The translations under genes and the position numbers were made by a program. From the NCBI RefSeq assembly GCF_003057745.1, contig NZ_QBJD02000016.1:1-64000 (forward strand): a stretch of DNA of 64,000 nucleotides, in the 5' to 3' direction. Below, in pieces: positions 28,297-38,326 of this stretch. Source of the stretch: Enterobacter sp. RIT418 (GTDB taxonomy: Bacteria > Pseudomonadota > Gammaproteobacteria > Enterobacterales > Enterobacteriaceae). The notes below the pieces were generated by a model that did no database searches, was not told where the DNA came from, and saw only the letters and a program-made list of their open reading frames with translations. Positions within the stretch are counted from its first letter, which is position 1, and every line of letters begins with the position of its first letter.

Positions 28297-28716
28297 TTAC
28301 AGCGCCTTCGTCAGATAATGCCGCTGCATCCCCCGATACGGATAGTCCTGTAGCGACATCTCCAGCCGATAGCCCTGCTTTTCATAGAACGGGCGCGCCT
28401 GAAAGCTCACGGTATCCACCAGCGCGTGCCTGCATCCTTTACGCCTGGCTTCCTCTTCTGCGGCGTTGATGATCCGGCTGCCCACGCCGGTGCCGCGCAC
28501 GCTGTCGCTGACCCAGAGAAAATCGATGTTTAGCCAGTCGCCTTTGCGCACGCCGATTAACCCGCCGAGCATCTTCCCCTGTTCGTCCCGCACGTAAACG
28601 CCCACGTCGCCGCTAAAATTTGCCAGATCCAAAAATTGCGCGTTGTAGGCGCGCAGCCCGGTTAGCAGTTCGTCTTTCTCCTGCGGAGTGACGTTATCGG
28701 TAATATTCAGGTGCAT
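28297..28716 (-). CDS. GNAT acetyltransferase
   Basis: 139 residues from MHLNITDNV, chosen because GGAGAA lies in front; ten upstream codons are in frame. Acetyl-CoA-binding motif [12 protein letters not shown] (about 72-83), strand [19 protein letters not shown] and the C-terminal FYEKQGYRL are typical. Substrate unknown. Lies between nlpA and yicL where K-12 has none. Confidence 0.85.
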   Translation of the reverse strand: MHLNITDNVTPQEKDELLTGLRAYNAQFLDLANFSGDVGVYVRDEQGKMLGGLIGVRKGDWLNIDFLWVSDSVRGTGVGSRIINAAEEEARRKGCRHALVDTVSFQARPFYEKQGYRLEMSLQDYPYRGMQRHYLTKAL

Positions 28717-28846
28717 AGGGTTCTCCTTGTCGTTTGTGCGTTTCACTATCGCATAGCCCGATTTCGCCGCCTACCCCAGTTTCCGGTGGGCCGCGGCGCA
28801 CGCTCCCGTGTTATGCTGGAAAAAAATCAACATCGCAGGGGAGAAC

Positions 28847-29752
28847 ATGGGTTCGACACGTAAAGGAATGCTTAACGTCCTGATCGCCGCCGTTTTATGG
28901 GGAAGTTCAGGAGTTTGCGCGCAGTACATCATGGAGAAAAGCCACATTTCTTCGCCCTACCTGACCATGATTCGCCTGCTGTTTACCGGCGTGATCCTGC
29001 TGACGCTCTCCTTCGTCCACGGCGACAAAATTTTCTCGGTCATCAAAAATCGCAAGGACGCTATTAGCCTGCTGTTTTTCTCGCTGGTCGGCGCGCTCAC
29101 CGTGCAGCTTACCTTCCTGCTGACGATTGAAAAATCCAACGCTGCCACCGCCACCGTGCTGCAGTTCCTGTCGCCCACGATCATCGTGGCGTGGTTCGCG
29201 CTGGCGCGAAAAACGCGCCCCGGCGCATTTGTGCTGGCAGCGATCGTGACCTCGCTTATCGGCACCTTCCTGCTGGTGACGCACGGCGATCCGACCTCGC
29301 TCTCCATCTCGCCTGCCGCGCTGTTCTTCGGTATCGCCTCGGCGTTTGCTGCGGCGTTCTATACCACTTATCCGTCAACGCTGATCGCCCGCTACGGCAC
29401 GCTGCCGATCGTCGGCTGGAGCATGCTGATTGCGGGACTGGTGCTGACGCCGTTCTACGCAGGGCGCGGCACCGCGTTTGCATTCGACGGTAGCCTGCTG
29501 CTGGCATTTTTCTACCTGGTGGTGATCGGTACGGCGCTGACGTTCAGCCTGTACCTGAAAGGGGCGCAGATGATCGGCGGACCGAAGGCGAGCATTCTGA
29601 GCTGCGCCGAGCCGCTGAGCAGCGCGCTGCTGTCGGTGATCCTGCTGGGCGTGGCGTTCACCCTGCCGGACTGGCTGGGCACGCTGCTTATCGTGTCGTC
29701 GGTGGTGTTGATTTCGATGGATTCAAGAAGGCGGGTGAAGGCATCGGCATAG
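28847..29752 (+). CDS. yicL: EamA-family transporter YicL
   Basis: 301 residues with ten hydrophobic segments, two EamA domains, colinear with E. coli YicL (307) from [28 protein letters not shown]. The start at 28847 follows AGGGGAGA. Exports unknown small metabolites. Followed by a repeat hairpin. Confidence 0.94.
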   Translation: MGSTRKGMLNVLIAAVLWGSSGVCAQYIMEKSHISSPYLTMIRLLFTGVILLTLSFVHGDKIFSVIKNRKDAISLLFFSLVGALTVQLTFLLTIEKSNAATATVLQFLSPTIIVAWFALARKTRPGAFVLAAIVTSLIGTFLLVTHGDPTSLSISPAALFFGIASAFAAAFYTTYPSTLIARYGTLPIVGWSMLIAGLVLTPFYAGRGTAFAFDGSLLLAFFYLVVIGTALTFSLYLKGAQMIGGPKASILSCAEPLSSALLSVILLGVAFTLPDWLGTLLIVSSVVLISMDSRRRVKASA

Positions 29753-29760
29753 CCTAATCA

Positions 29761-29858
29761 CCCCTCACCCTAACCCTCTCCCCATAGGGGAGAGGGGACA
29801 GCTCGGAGCGGTCTTTTCACCCTCTCCCCTATGGGGAGAGGGCCGGGGTGAGGGGGGT
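29761..29858. repeat. CTCACCC/CTCTCCC dispersed palindromic repeat, copy B
   Basis: The clearest copy. CCCCTCACCCTAACCCTCTC begins at 29761 and its inverted partner ends GGGCCGGGGTGAGGGG at 29857. Each half also holds the nested hairpin CCTCTCCCC-ATA-GGGGAGAGG. Lies between convergent yicL and nepI and probably acts as a shared transcript end. Confidence 0.85.
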
Positions 29859-29865
29859 AAATTTA

Positions 29866-31050
29866 CTATTTCGCCTTCACCTTTCCCAGCACCAGCAGCG
29901 CGGTCAGCAGCATCAGCGTGCCGGAAATCACCAGCGGCGACGTCAGCCCCAAATGGTCCAGCGCAACGCCGCCCACCGCCGCGCCGCAGGTATTTGCCAG
30001 CTGGATAACCGCCACCTGAATCGACCCGGCTTTTTCCGCCTGATCGGCCAGCGAGCGGGTGATCCACGTTGACCAGCCCACCGGCACCAGCGCAAAGGCA
30101 AATCCCCAGACGATTGCAACGGCAGACGCGACCCACTTGTCGCTTCCCCACAGCACCAGCACCGCCGCGCTGGCTGCCAGCACCAGCGGCGCGCCCGCCA
30201 GCGCCACCTTCAGGGAGCGTTTCAGGAACTGGGACGACAGCGAGGTGCCGATAAAGCTGGCGATACCGAAGCTCAGCAGCACCAGCGTCAGGCCGTCAAC
30301 GTCAAAGCCCGCCATGGTCATAAAGACCGGGCGGATGTAGGTAAAGAAGGCAAACTGCCCGGCGAACGCCAGGAAGATGGCGGTCATCCCCGCCAGCACG
30401 CCAGGGCGCTTGAGCAGCGCGAACATATTCTGCTTGTGATGCGCCGCTTCGCCCGGCAGGGACGGCAGCGCCTTCCACACCCAGATAATGCAGAGCAGGC
30501 CCATCACCGCCGCCGCGTTAAACACGTTGCGCCAGCCGATAATCCCCCCGAGGAAGCTGCCCAGCGGCGCGGCAATCACCAGCGCGATCGACACCGCGCC
30601 AAAGATGACGGAGAGCGCTTTCGGCACCGTACGCGCGGGCACCAGGCGCATGGTCAGCGAGGCGGACATCGCCCAGAAGCCACCGAGCCCCAGGCCCAGA
30701 CAGGCGCGCCCGAGCAGAAGCAGGGTAAAGCTGTTAGCAAAGGAGACCAGCAGGCAGGAGGCGGTCAGCAGCACGCTGAACAGAATCACCACTTTGCGGC
30801 GGTCGATCGCACCAATGGCCTGGGTGATAAACAGGCTGGCGAACATCGCCACAAAGGCGGTCACGGTAACGGACTGCCCCGCCACGCCTTCTGAAATGCC
30901 CAGATCCTGCGCCATCGGCGTCAGCAGGCTCACCGGCAGAAACTCCACGGTAATCAGGCAGGCGACGCAGAACGCCACGGAGAAAACCGCCGACCAGTTA
31001 GGGCGCGAGACCTCTTTAATAGGGGGAGCGGTTTGAATGTGTTCTGTCAT
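29866..31050 (-). CDS. nepI: Purine ribonucleoside exporter NepI
   Basis: 394-residue major-facilitator protein with twelve hydrophobic segments, matching E. coli NepI (YicM, 396). Family features: [24 protein letters not shown] near 33-56 and [14 protein letters not shown] near 83-96 (the loop 2-3 motif). Expels inosine and guanosine. The order yicL-nepI-yicN follows the backbone. Confidence 0.93.
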   Translation of the reverse strand: MTEHIQTAPPIKEVSRPNWSAVFSVAFCVACLITVEFLPVSLLTPMAQDLGISEGVAGQSVTVTAFVAMFASLFITQAIGAIDRRKVVILFSVLLTASCLLVSFANSFTLLLLGRACLGLGLGGFWAMSASLTMRLVPARTVPKALSVIFGAVSIALVIAAPLGSFLGGIIGWRNVFNAAAVMGLLCIIWVWKALPSLPGEAAHHKQNMFALLKRPGVLAGMTAIFLAFAGQFAFFTYIRPVFMTMAGFDVDGLTLVLLSFGIASFIGTSLSSQFLKRSLKVALAGAPLVLAASAAVLVLWGSDKWVASAVAIVWGFAFALVPVGWSTWITRSLADQAEKAGSIQVAVIQLANTCGAAVGGVALDHLGLTSPLVISGTLMLLTALLVLGKVKAK

Positions 31051-31152
31051 GGCGTCACCTGAAGATATAAACGTGCGGAAAAGTCGCGCAGTTTATCATC
31101 AAAAGTGTGACGTATTTAACGTTTAGACAACTTTTGCAGTTTTTAGTGTCGT

Positions 31153-31243
31153 GCCCTCTCTCACGGAGAGAGGTATTCCCACAGATTACCGCCTTGCGCA
31201 GAACCCCCCCCCTTCCTTGAGGGAGAGGGCTGGGGTGAGGGAG
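31153..31243. repeat. CTCACCC/CTCTCCC dispersed palindromic repeat, copy C (degenerate)
   Basis: CCCTCTCTCACGGAGAGAGG (31153-31172) and a second half with GAGGGAGAGGGCTGGGGTGAGG (ending 31241), joined by about 33 unrelated bases and a run of nine C. Lies in the 244-base gap between nepI and yicN, which otherwise should hold the nepI promoter. Confidence 0.65.
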
Positions 31244-31293
31244 AACGGTTAGGCACTTGCGTTACGAGCCACATCCAGCCCGATGACACTCTA

Positions 31294-31746
31294 TCAGTGC
31301 AGGTAAAACACGCCCTCTTCCGGCAAAAAAAGCTGGTTATAGCGCAGCTGGAAGGCGTTAAGCTCCTGCGGGTCTGGCTCTATTTCGCGCATAAAGCCGA
31401 GCGCGAGGCGGATTTGCGCATCGATAATCGGCGCGGCAAGGCGGGCTTTACGCAGCATGCGGTGCCAGGTGTGCAGATTCTCTTCGCTGCCGTCAACAAT
31501 GCAAACCTGCCAGATGAGCAGCACCTGAGCGGCGTTTTGCAGATGCGCCTCGTCCGGGCGCTCAAGGTAGCGGATAAACTCATTGCCGGACGACTTACCA
31601 AACTGATCGATCATCGACTCGACCGGCATCGGGGTGATACCCAGCCGTTCACTTAAGCGTTTGATGGCGCGGCGGGAATCCGAGGTCAGGACGCGAAACC
31701 CAACCACAAACACCACGGCAAGCGTTGCCAGCATTATCCAGACCAT
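31294..31746 (-). CDS. yicN: YicN (DUF1198) protein
   Basis: 150 residues, the same length as E. coli YicN, with one N-terminal membrane anchor (MVWIMLATLAVVFVVGFRVL) and a cytoplasmic body containing SHLQNAAQVLLIWQ-like AHLQNAAQVLLIWQVCIVDGSE. Function unknown. K-12 follows with adeQ and ade, both missing here. Confidence 0.93.
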   Translation of the reverse strand: MVWIMLATLAVVFVVGFRVLTSDSRRAIKRLSERLGITPMPVESMIDQFGKSSGNEFIRYLERPDEAHLQNAAQVLLIWQVCIVDGSEENLHTWHRMLRKARLAAPIIDAQIRLALGFMREIEPDPQELNAFQLRYNQLFLPEEGVFYLH

Positions 31747-31840
31747 GCGTTCTCCTTAGACTAGCCGCTTATCATAGCGGGAAACTCATAGCCTCGACAG
31801 CTGGCAAAACGCTATTAGTGCAGTGAAAAGAGGTGGAAAA

Positions 31841-32860
31841 TCATTCTGAAAGCGGATCGCTACGCTTCAGCCCTTTCAGCAGCGCCTCGTGGAAGCGCAC
31901 CGGATCCTGCATCTGCGGCGCGTGGCCCATATCGTTAAACTCGACCAGCGTGGCGTGCGGAATGCGTTTTGCCGCCTCCTTCCCCAGCACCGCGTAGTTG
32001 CCGAGCGTTTTACGCACCTCCGGCGGGGCGAGATCTTTGCCGATGGCGGTGTTGTCCTTCGTGCCGATCATCAATAATACCGGCATCTTCAGCTCGCTAA
32101 ACTCGTAGACAACCGGCTGGGTATAAATCATGTCGTAGAGCAGCGCCGAGTTCCACGCCACGCGCGCTTTGCCCGGGCCGTTGTTCAGCCCGGCGAGCAT
32201 GGTGACCCAACGCTCGTACTCCGGCTTCCACTCTCCGGCATAGTAGGTGTTTTTCTCATACTGCCGAATGCCGTCCGCGCTGGTTTTCAGCTCACGCTGA
32301 TACCACTGGTCGACGGTAATATGCGGCACCCCGCGTGCCTTCCAGTCCTCCAGGCCAATCGGGTTGACCATCACCAGTTGCTCCACCTGCTGCGGCCACA
32401 TCAGCGCGTAGCGCGTCGCCAGCATGCCGCCGGTGGAGTGCCCGATCGCCGTCACGCGTTCTACGCCCAGGGATGTGAGCAGCGCATGGGTATTATCGGC
32501 CAGCTGCTGGAAGGTGTACTGATACCGCTCGGGCTTGGTGGATTTGCAGAAGCCGATCTGGTCCGGGGCGATCACCCGGTACCCGCTCGCCGTCAGCGCG
32601 CGAATGGTGCCGTCCCAGGTACCGGCACAGAAGTTTTTACCGTGCATCAGCACCACGGTGCGGCCGTTGGCTTTTTCCGGCTTCACGTCGAGATAGGCCA
32701 TGTCCAGAGACTGGTTTTGCGAGGTAAAGGTAAAGTGTTTAACCGGCCAGCCGTAGTCAAAACCTTCCAGCTTTTCACCGTAGGTGGGGGCATCCGCCGC
32801 CATCGCGGGAGACGCCAGCGCCATCAGCAGCGCAAGGCAGGATAATCGTCGGGTTAACAT
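31841..32860 (-). CDS. Secreted alpha/beta hydrolase
   Basis: 339 residues from MLTRRLSCLALLMALASPAMAAD, a clear signal peptide cut after about residue 21, so periplasmic. A longer frame upstream to 32998 lacks a credible start. The oxyanion region VLMHGKNFCAGTW, nucleophile elbow GHSTGG and late histidine in NDMGHAP give the usual triad; the acid is probably in MIGTKDNTAIG. Substrate unknown. Occupies the place of ade-adeQ in K-12. Confidence 0.88.
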   Translation of the reverse strand: MLTRRLSCLALLMALASPAMAADAPTYGEKLEGFDYGWPVKHFTFTSQNQSLDMAYLDVKPEKANGRTVVLMHGKNFCAGTWDGTIRALTASGYRVIAPDQIGFCKSTKPERYQYTFQQLADNTHALLTSLGVERVTAIGHSTGGMLATRYALMWPQQVEQLVMVNPIGLEDWKARGVPHITVDQWYQRELKTSADGIRQYEKNTYYAGEWKPEYERWVTMLAGLNNGPGKARVAWNSALLYDMIYTQPVVYEFSELKMPVLLMIGTKDNTAIGKDLAPPEVRKTLGNYAVLGKEAAKRIPHATLVEFNDMGHAPQMQDPVRFHEALLKGLKRSDPLSE

Positions 32861-32967
32861 GCAAGCTCTCCATAACAAAACGGTCAAATGCCGCGCAGCG
32901 CGGCGGCAAAAATAAACTGTAGAGCATGCAGGGGAGCGGGTCTGTAAAGCGGGGTAAAGGTGGGCTG

Positions 32968-32999
32968 TAAAAAAAAGCCCGGCCATCACGCCGGGCAAA
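32968..32999 (-). terminator. uhpT terminator
   Basis: On the minus strand GCCCGGC and GCCGGGC form a stem (32977-32996) followed by a run of T (32968-32976), 15 bases after the uhpT stop. Confidence 0.9.
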
Positions 33000-33014
33000 A
33001 AGTCACCTGCACAC

Positions 33015-34406
33015 TCAGGCTGCTTTCAATTTCTGCGCGCGATTTTCACGGCGAATTTTGCGTTCTTCCAGCACCGCAACCATCGCCATCAGGACGATAC
33101 AGCCGATGGCGGCGGCGTCCAGCGCGGCGAAGGTGCCCGCCCAGCCGGTGAGGCCGAAGATGGGCGTGCCGTCGGCGATCATCCCCAGGCCCAGCTTGGC
33201 GAAGCTGTCGCCAATCAGGTAGGCGAAGGTGCCCTTAATACCGTCGGCCGCGCCGATCGCTTTTTTCGGCACGAAGCCAACGGCGGCCACGCCGATCAGC
33301 AGCTGCGGGCCAAACACCAGGAAGCCGAGCGCGAACAGTGACGCCAGGTAAACGTACTGGTTGCTCGCATGCTGATACACGCCGAGGGTGGCGATAATCA
33401 GCGCCAGCGCAACGCAGGCCACCAGCGCGCGACGGCCGTTGGCGAGGTCGGAGAGCCAGCCCCACAGCAGCGTGCCGACCAACGCACCCACTTCAAACAG
33501 CGTAAAGCCCTGAATCGCCACTTCTTTCGAGAGCTTCAGCTCCTGGAAGGCGTACACGGTTGACCACTGGTCGATACCGATACGCACCACGTACAGGAAG
33601 ATGTTTGAGAAGCACAGCAGCCAAATCACTTTGTTCTTCAGCACGTACTCCACGAAGATCTGCCATTTGGTCATCTCGTTTTCTTCGGTCTCTTTGTCCT
33701 CTTCGCTGATCTCCTCGCCGAACAGCTCTTCGGCTTTGCCGAGGCCGTAGGATTCCGGAGAGTCGCTGCCGAAGCGCAGGCCGATAAAGCCAACGATCAG
33801 CGCGATAATCGACGGGAAGATGAACATGCCGATCACGTGACCGTCGAACAGGTAGTTTGCACCGAACAGCGCCACGCCCGCCGCGCCCGCGCCGCCGAGG
33901 TTGTGGGAGATGTTCCACAGGCCGAGATATGACCCGCGCTTGCGGCGCGGCGTCCACTTGGTGATGGTGGAATAGCTGCACGACCCGCCGGTGCTCTGGA
34001 AGAAGCCGCTCAGGGCGTAGAAGGCGATCATCAGGAACAGGCTGACGGAGCCGGAACCCATGCTGGCGCTGAAGCCGAGCATGCAGATGGCGGAGAGGAT
34101 CAGCATAAACGGCAGGAACTGCTTGGTGTTTTTGCCGTCCGCGTAATAGGACACCAGCGTTTTACCTACGCCGTAGGTGATGGAGAAGCCCAGGCCGATC
34201 ATCCCCAGCTGCGTCATGCTCAGGCCGTAGGTCGAGATCATGTCGTTCTGCGCGATGTTAAAGTTCTTGCGGATCAGGTACATGGTCAGGTAGCCGATGA
34301 AGACCACCAGATAGGACTGCATGAACGGTTTGAACCACATCTTGCGCCGCACGTCGAGCGGCAGATCCAGGGTCGGCTTGCGCACCTGGTTGAGGAAGGC
34401 CAGCAT
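33015..34406 (-). CDS. uhpT: Hexose-6-phosphate:phosphate antiporter UhpT
   Basis: 463 residues, exactly the E. coli length. Imports glucose-6-phosphate and related phosphosugars in exchange for phosphate, and also fosfomycin. Twelve hydrophobic segments; the organophosphate-antiporter motifs [20 protein letters not shown] and [13 protein letters not shown] are present. Induced through UhpABC; a promoter with a large palindrome precedes it. Confidence 0.97.
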   Translation of the reverse strand: MLAFLNQVRKPTLDLPLDVRRKMWFKPFMQSYLVVFIGYLTMYLIRKNFNIAQNDMISTYGLSMTQLGMIGLGFSITYGVGKTLVSYYADGKNTKQFLPFMLILSAICMLGFSASMGSGSVSLFLMIAFYALSGFFQSTGGSCSYSTITKWTPRRKRGSYLGLWNISHNLGGAGAAGVALFGANYLFDGHVIGMFIFPSIIALIVGFIGLRFGSDSPESYGLGKAEELFGEEISEEDKETEENEMTKWQIFVEYVLKNKVIWLLCFSNIFLYVVRIGIDQWSTVYAFQELKLSKEVAIQGFTLFEVGALVGTLLWGWLSDLANGRRALVACVALALIIATLGVYQHASNQYVYLASLFALGFLVFGPQLLIGVAAVGFVPKKAIGAADGIKGTFAYLIGDSFAKLGLGMIADGTPIFGLTGWAGTFAALDAAAIGCIVLMAMVAVLEERKIRRENRAQKLKAA

Positions 34407-34419
34407 GGTTTGCTCCTGA

Positions 34420-34463
34420 GCTGATTTTTATACCTGCGAATGGCAGGCATTGTAAAAATCAGC
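34420..34463 (-). promoter_or_regulatory. uhpT promoter within a long palindrome
   Basis: GCTGATTTTTA (34420-34430) and TAAAAATCAGC (34453-34463) are perfect inverted copies enclosing a second palindrome CCTGC/GCAGG (34433-34437/34443-34447). On the minus strand the -10 TACAAT is at 34449-34454. Farther upstream (about 34475-34495) CCTGG...CAGG elements resemble UhpA sites. Confidence 0.6.
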
Positions 34464-34510
34464 CCGGCGCGACGCCTGAGACAGCGTCCAGGTAAAACCG
34501 GGAAAATTTC

Positions 34511-34536
34511 CTAGTTTTTCGCCCTTCGGGACGAAA
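34511..34536 (-). terminator. Hairpin after uhpC
   Basis: TTTTCGTCC and GGGCGAAAA pair 13 bases after the uhpC stop; the T tract is short, so the strength is uncertain. Confidence 0.55.
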
Positions 34537-34548
34537 AGGTGAGGCACA

Positions 34549-35868
34549 TCACGCTTCGCGGGCCTCGCGCGGCGCCTGGGCGTGCAGGAACGGCAGCAGC
34601 AGCAGGGCGGAGATGCCCGCCGCGATGGCGATCACCGCGAAAAAGCCGCTCCAGTGCCAGATGTCGATCACCCGCGCCAGCGGCCAGCCGGAGAGCGACG
34701 CGCCGAGGTAGGCAAACAGCCCGACGAAGCCCGTCGCCGCGCCCGCCGCCTCCTTGTGCGAGCACTCTGCCGCCGCCATGCCGATCAGCATCTGCGGGCC
34801 AAAGACGAAGAACCCGGTGGTGAAAAAGCACGCCGCCTGCATCACGTAGCTGGCGAACGGCATCAGCCACAGCGAGCCGACGGAGAGCAAAATCCCGGCG
34901 GCGAAAATCAGGTTCATCGGCCCACGGTTGCCGTTAAACAGCTTGTCCGAGCCCCAGCCCGCCACCAGCGCGCCGATAAATCCGCCGAGTTCGAACATCG
35001 TCACCGCCGAGTTGGCGGTCACCAGATCGACGCCGAGCGTCTCGGACATATACAGGTTGCCCCAGTCGTTGATCGCCGCGCGCACCACGTACACCAGCAC
35101 GTAGCACAGCGACAGGAGCCAGATATAGGGGTTCAGCAGCACGTATTTGGTGAGAATTTCTTTGCGCGTCAGCCCCGCGCCCTCCTGCTGCTGGGCGATC
35201 TCCATCTCGTCGTGCCGCCAGTCCCCCACCGCGGGCAGGCCCACGGTTTGCGGCTTATCGCGCAGCCGCCAGCAGATAAACAGCCCGGCAAGGATCGCCA
35301 GGCCGCCCGCAATCATCATCCCCGCGCGCCAGCCGTAGTGCAGCGCCGCCGCGCCGACCACCATCGGGATCAGCGCCCCGCCCACGTTGTGCGCGGTGTT
35401 CCAGATCGCCCACCAGCCGCCGCGCTCGTTGCGCGAATACCAGGCGGTGAGCAGGCGGGCGCACACCGGCGCGCCCCAGCCCTGGAAAAAGGCGTTCAGC
35501 GCCCACAGCAGCGCGAAGGCCCAAAGCGAGGTCGAGAAGCCAAACAGGATATTCACCACGCCGGTCGCGATCAGCCCGAAGCCCATAAAATAGCGGGCGT
35601 TGGAGCGGTCGCTGACGATGCCGGAGAAGAACTTCGACAGGCCGTAGGTGATGTAAAACAGCGTGGCCAGCAGGCCGATATCGGTGCGCATCATCACGCC
35701 GCTGGCGAGGATCTCCGGCGCGGCGGCGTTGAAGCTTTTGCGCGTGAAGTAGAACAGCGCGTAGCCGAGCCAAATGGTCATCAGGATGTGGCGTCGCCAG
35801 TAGCGGTAGCGAGCGTCGATTTCCGCTTTATCGCCCAGCGGCGCGGCGTTGGCAGGCGTGTTAAACAT
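34549..35868 (-). CDS. uhpC: Membrane sugar-phosphate sensor UhpC
   Basis: 439 residues as in E. coli. A UhpT-like transporter fold that has become a receptor for external glucose-6-phosphate and signals to Uhp[19 protein letters not shown] and the [23 protein letters not shown] segment are conserved. Overlaps the uhpB 3' end by 8 bases, consistent with the uhpABC operon. Confidence 0.96.
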   Translation of the reverse strand: MFNTPANAAPLGDKAEIDARYRYWRRHILMTIWLGYALFYFTRKSFNAAAPEILASGVMMRTDIGLLATLFYITYGLSKFFSGIVSDRSNARYFMGFGLIATGVVNILFGFSTSLWAFALLWALNAFFQGWGAPVCARLLTAWYSRNERGGWWAIWNTAHNVGGALIPMVVGAAALHYGWRAGMMIAGGLAILAGLFICWRLRDKPQTVGLPAVGDWRHDEMEIAQQQEGAGLTRKEILTKYVLLNPYIWLLSLCYVLVYVVRAAINDWGNLYMSETLGVDLVTANSAVTMFELGGFIGALVAGWGSDKLFNGNRGPMNLIFAAGILLSVGSLWLMPFASYVMQAACFFTTGFFVFGPQMLIGMAAAECSHKEAAGAATGFVGLFAYLGASLSGWPLARVIDIWHWSGFFAVIAIAAGISALLLLPFLHAQAPREAREA

Positions 35869-37366
35869 GGTGGCTCCGTAGCGGTAAGCTGACGCTGACG
35901 CGCGTCCCGTGGGTGCAGGAGATGCTTAGCGTGCCGCCCAGCGCCTTCACGCGCTCGCGCATCCCCGCCAGGCCAAACCCCTGCTGGCCGGAGCCCGGCG
36001 GCAGGCCGCAGCCGTCGTCCTCAATCACCAGCATCAGGCGTTCGTCCTGCTGCCAGCCCTGGATCGTGACCGCGCTGGCGCTGGCGTGCTTCACGATGTT
36101 GTTCAGCCCTTCCTGGCACACGCGGAACAGCGTAACGCGCTGGCCTTCGCTCAGCGTCCGTTCATCAATACCCCAGTCGAGATGGCTGACGATGCCGCGG
36201 CCTTCCAGCTCCATCTCGCGCATCAGGGAGCGGACCGCCTGCTCCAGCGACAGATCGTCCAGCTGGCGCGGGCGCAGCCTGCCGAGCAGGCGGCGCACCG
36301 AGTCGTAGACGCCAAGCGAAAGCTGCTCGATATGCGCCCCGCCCTGCTTCACGCCCGGGTTCTCCGCCGCCAGGCGCTGAACGATGCCCGCCTGGGTGCG
36401 AATGGCGGTGATGGTCTGGCCGATATCATCGTGCAGCTCGCGGGCGACCTCCTGGCGCACGCTCTCTTCGGTCTCCAGCAGGCGCTCCGCCAGACGGCGG
36501 TTGCGCGCCAGCTCGGTTTGCAGGGACTGGTTCAGCTCGCGCAGCCGCTGAATGCCCGCCCCCAGCAGCAGCCCGGTCAGGCTTTGGGCCAGCAGCGAGA
36601 GCAGCAAATCAACGGGGTGATCGTGCCAGGTCTGGCTGGCGATCAGCGCGATGGCGTTCATCAGGGTGGCGATCAGCGCGCCCTGCCAGCCGTAGTGCCA
36701 GGCCAGGGCGATGATCGGCAGCGCCAGGCAAAACGGGGTAAAGCGGGAAAGCTCGGCGGGCAGGCCAAGCTGCAGCCACAGGCTCACCACAAACAGCAGC
36801 AGATACCAGATCAGGTGCCGCGCGCGCCAGTTCACCGGCTGCGAAACCAGCGCGGGCCCGAGCGGCTGCCAGACGGTGCTGGTGAGGTAGTGCCAGATGA
36901 CGAGGCAGGTCGGCGCGAGCGTCAGGCCGCCCGTAAGCGTGAGGAGCAGCGCGTTCAGCATCTCCTTTTCGCCCACCCACGGCAGGGACTGCAGCAGCGC
37001 GGCGGCAATCAGCGCCGCCCCCTGGCGCAGCAGCGTGCGCCAGTCCCGCTGGTGGCGATAGCGGGAGATCAGCGCAACGGGAATCAGCGCCAGCACGCTT
37101 CCGGTCATCAATAAGGCCAGATGCGCGAGCGCAACTTCCTGTGCCAGCCAGACCAGCATCAGCCATTCCGCCCCCAGCAGCACCGGCCAGTAGCCGCGCG
37201 GGCACTGCAGCATTAAGCCCAGACGCAGGCCGAAGGGGAACAGCAGCACCGCCAGCTCCGGGCGCTCCACCAGGTGCAGGCTGATGCTCCACAGGCAAAA
37301 CCACGCGGCGGAGAAGATAAAAAAGCTGGCAACCACGGCGATCAGCCGCGAAAAGAGAGAACTCAT
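35861..37366 (-). CDS. uhpB: Sensor histidine kinase UhpB
   Basis: 501 residues against 500 in E. coli. Eight or so hydrophobic segments fill the N-terminal 275 residues. The phospho-acceptor is H312 in [11 protein letters not shown] (HisKA_3 type), with the N box [12 protein letters not shown] and G boxes DDGCGLPPG and [11 protein letters not shown]. Phosphorylates UhpA when UhpC senses substrate. Overlaps uhpA by four bases. Confidence 0.96.
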   Translation of the reverse strand: MSSLFSRLIAVVASFFIFSAAWFCLWSISLHLVERPELAVLLFPFGLRLGLMLQCPRGYWPVLLGAEWLMLVWLAQEVALAHLALLMTGSVLALIPVALISRYRHQRDWRTLLRQGAALIAAALLQSLPWVGEKEMLNALLLTLTGGLTLAPTCLVIWHYLTSTVWQPLGPALVSQPVNWRARHLIWYLLLFVVSLWLQLGLPAELSRFTPFCLALPIIALAWHYGWQGALIATLMNAIALIASQTWHDHPVDLLLSLLAQSLTGLLLGAGIQRLRELNQSLQTELARNRRLAERLLETEESVRQEVARELHDDIGQTITAIRTQAGIVQRLAAENPGVKQGGAHIEQLSLGVYDSVRRLLGRLRPRQLDDLSLEQAVRSLMREMELEGRGIVSHLDWGIDERTLSEGQRVTLFRVCQEGLNNIVKHASASAVTIQGWQQDERLMLVIEDDGCGLPPGSGQQGFGLAGMRERVKALGGTLSISCTHGTRVSVSLPLRSHHV

Positions 37367-37956
37367 TGCCAGCCGTCAAACATGCGGCGCGCCAGCTCCA
37401 CGTCGTTGCTGACGCCGAGCTTTTCCATCAGGTTGGCGCGGTGGACGTGCACGGTTTTCGGCGACAGGCCAAGCTCGGCGGCAATCTCCTTCACCGCCAT
37501 GCCCTGCGCGAGCTTTTCCGCCACCTGCCGCTCGCGCCTGGTGAGCGGGTCCTGACGCCCTGCCGCCAGCTTGATGGCGATATCCGGCGTTAAATAGCAG
37601 CCGCCGGTCGAGACGGTGCGCACGGCGGCGATCAGCTCGTCCGGGCTACAGCGCTTGGAGAGAAACCCGCGCGCCCCCGCGTTCAGCGCCTGCTCCACCA
37701 GCGCCGGGCTGTCGTGAACGGAGAGCATGATGGTCGCCATCCCTTTCGGCAGCTGGCTCAGCAGCTCCAGCCCGGAAAGATCGGGCATCGAAATATCGCA
37801 GATACAGACCTGCACGCCGCGACCGGGCAGACCCGCCAGCGCCTCGCGGCCGGAGCCGAACTCCGCCACGACCTGAAAATCCGGCTCAAGGTTCAGAAGC
37901 TGGGCAAATCCGGAGCGGACGATAAGGTGGTCATCAATAAGGGCGATGGTGGTCAT
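37363..37956 (-). CDS. uhpA: Response regulator UhpA
   Basis: 197 residues from [16 protein letters not shown]; upstream in-frame codons to 38055 lie in the ilvN tail and terminator and are not used. Receiver domain with D54 (ICDISMPDL) and C-terminal LuxR-type helix-turn-helix [32 protein letters not shown] (about 138-169). Activates uhpT. Confidence 0.96.
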   Translation of the reverse strand: MTTIALIDDHLIVRSGFAQLLNLEPDFQVVAEFGSGREALAGLPGRGVQVCICDISMPDLSGLELLSQLPKGMATIMLSVHDSPALVEQALNAGARGFLSKRCSPDELIAAVRTVSTGGCYLTPDIAIKLAAGRQDPLTRRERQVAEKLAQGMAVKEIAAELGLSPKTVHVHRANLMEKLGVSNDVELARRMFDGWQ

Positions 37957-37978
37957 GGCGCGTTCCTGGCGGGCGGAT

Positions 37979-38012
37979 AAAAAAAACGCGCTTACCTTAA
38001 CGATAAGCGCGC
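37979..38012 (-). terminator. ilvBN terminator
   Basis: On the minus strand CGCGCTTA and TAAGCGCG form a stem (37987-38011) followed by eight T, directly after ilvN and before the uhpA start. Confidence 0.88.
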
Positions 38013-38035
38013 GGGCGTTCAAGCAATGAGCGATT

Positions 38036-38323
38036 TTACTCGAAGAACACCGCAATTTTATTAAACATGGTGGGATCGGACTGGTTACGCACCACTTTGG
38101 TGACGTCTTCCAGCTTGTCGATTTGCGCCATCATCTGCTCCAGACGCTGGTCGTCGTTGACCAGCAGCCAGATGCGGCTGTGCTCGCTGCCCTGAATCGG
38201 CAGGCAGAGAATGCCCTCTACGTTAAACGCGCGGCGGGCAAACAGCCCGCAGACGTGGGTCATGACGCCAGGATGGTTGCGGACGGTGAGTTCCAGAATG
38301 ACGTTATCACATTGTTTCTGCAT
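38036..38323 (-). CDS. ilvN: Acetolactate synthase I small subunit IlvN
   Basis: 95 residues (E. coli 96). ACT-domain regulatory subunit: [26 protein letters not shown] is the valine-binding region that gives feedback inhibition. It follows ilvB by three bases in the same operon. Confidence 0.97.
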   Translation of the reverse strand: MQKQCDNVILELTVRNHPGVMTHVCGLFARRAFNVEGILCLPIQGSEHSRIWLLVNDDQRLEQMMAQIDKLEDVTKVVRNQSDPTMFNKIAVFFE

Positions 38324-38326
38324 GGC

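Noticed and set aside
31204..31213. Run of nine C as a phase-variable tract
   Set aside because: It is in an intergenic repeat, neither within a coding frame nor in a promoter spacer that I can identify.
34582..35892. 436-codon open frame opposite uhpC, and a similar one at 53635-55047 opposite aglA
   Set aside because: Both are shadows of GC-rich membrane-protein genes, with R/Q/H-rich low-complexity translations.
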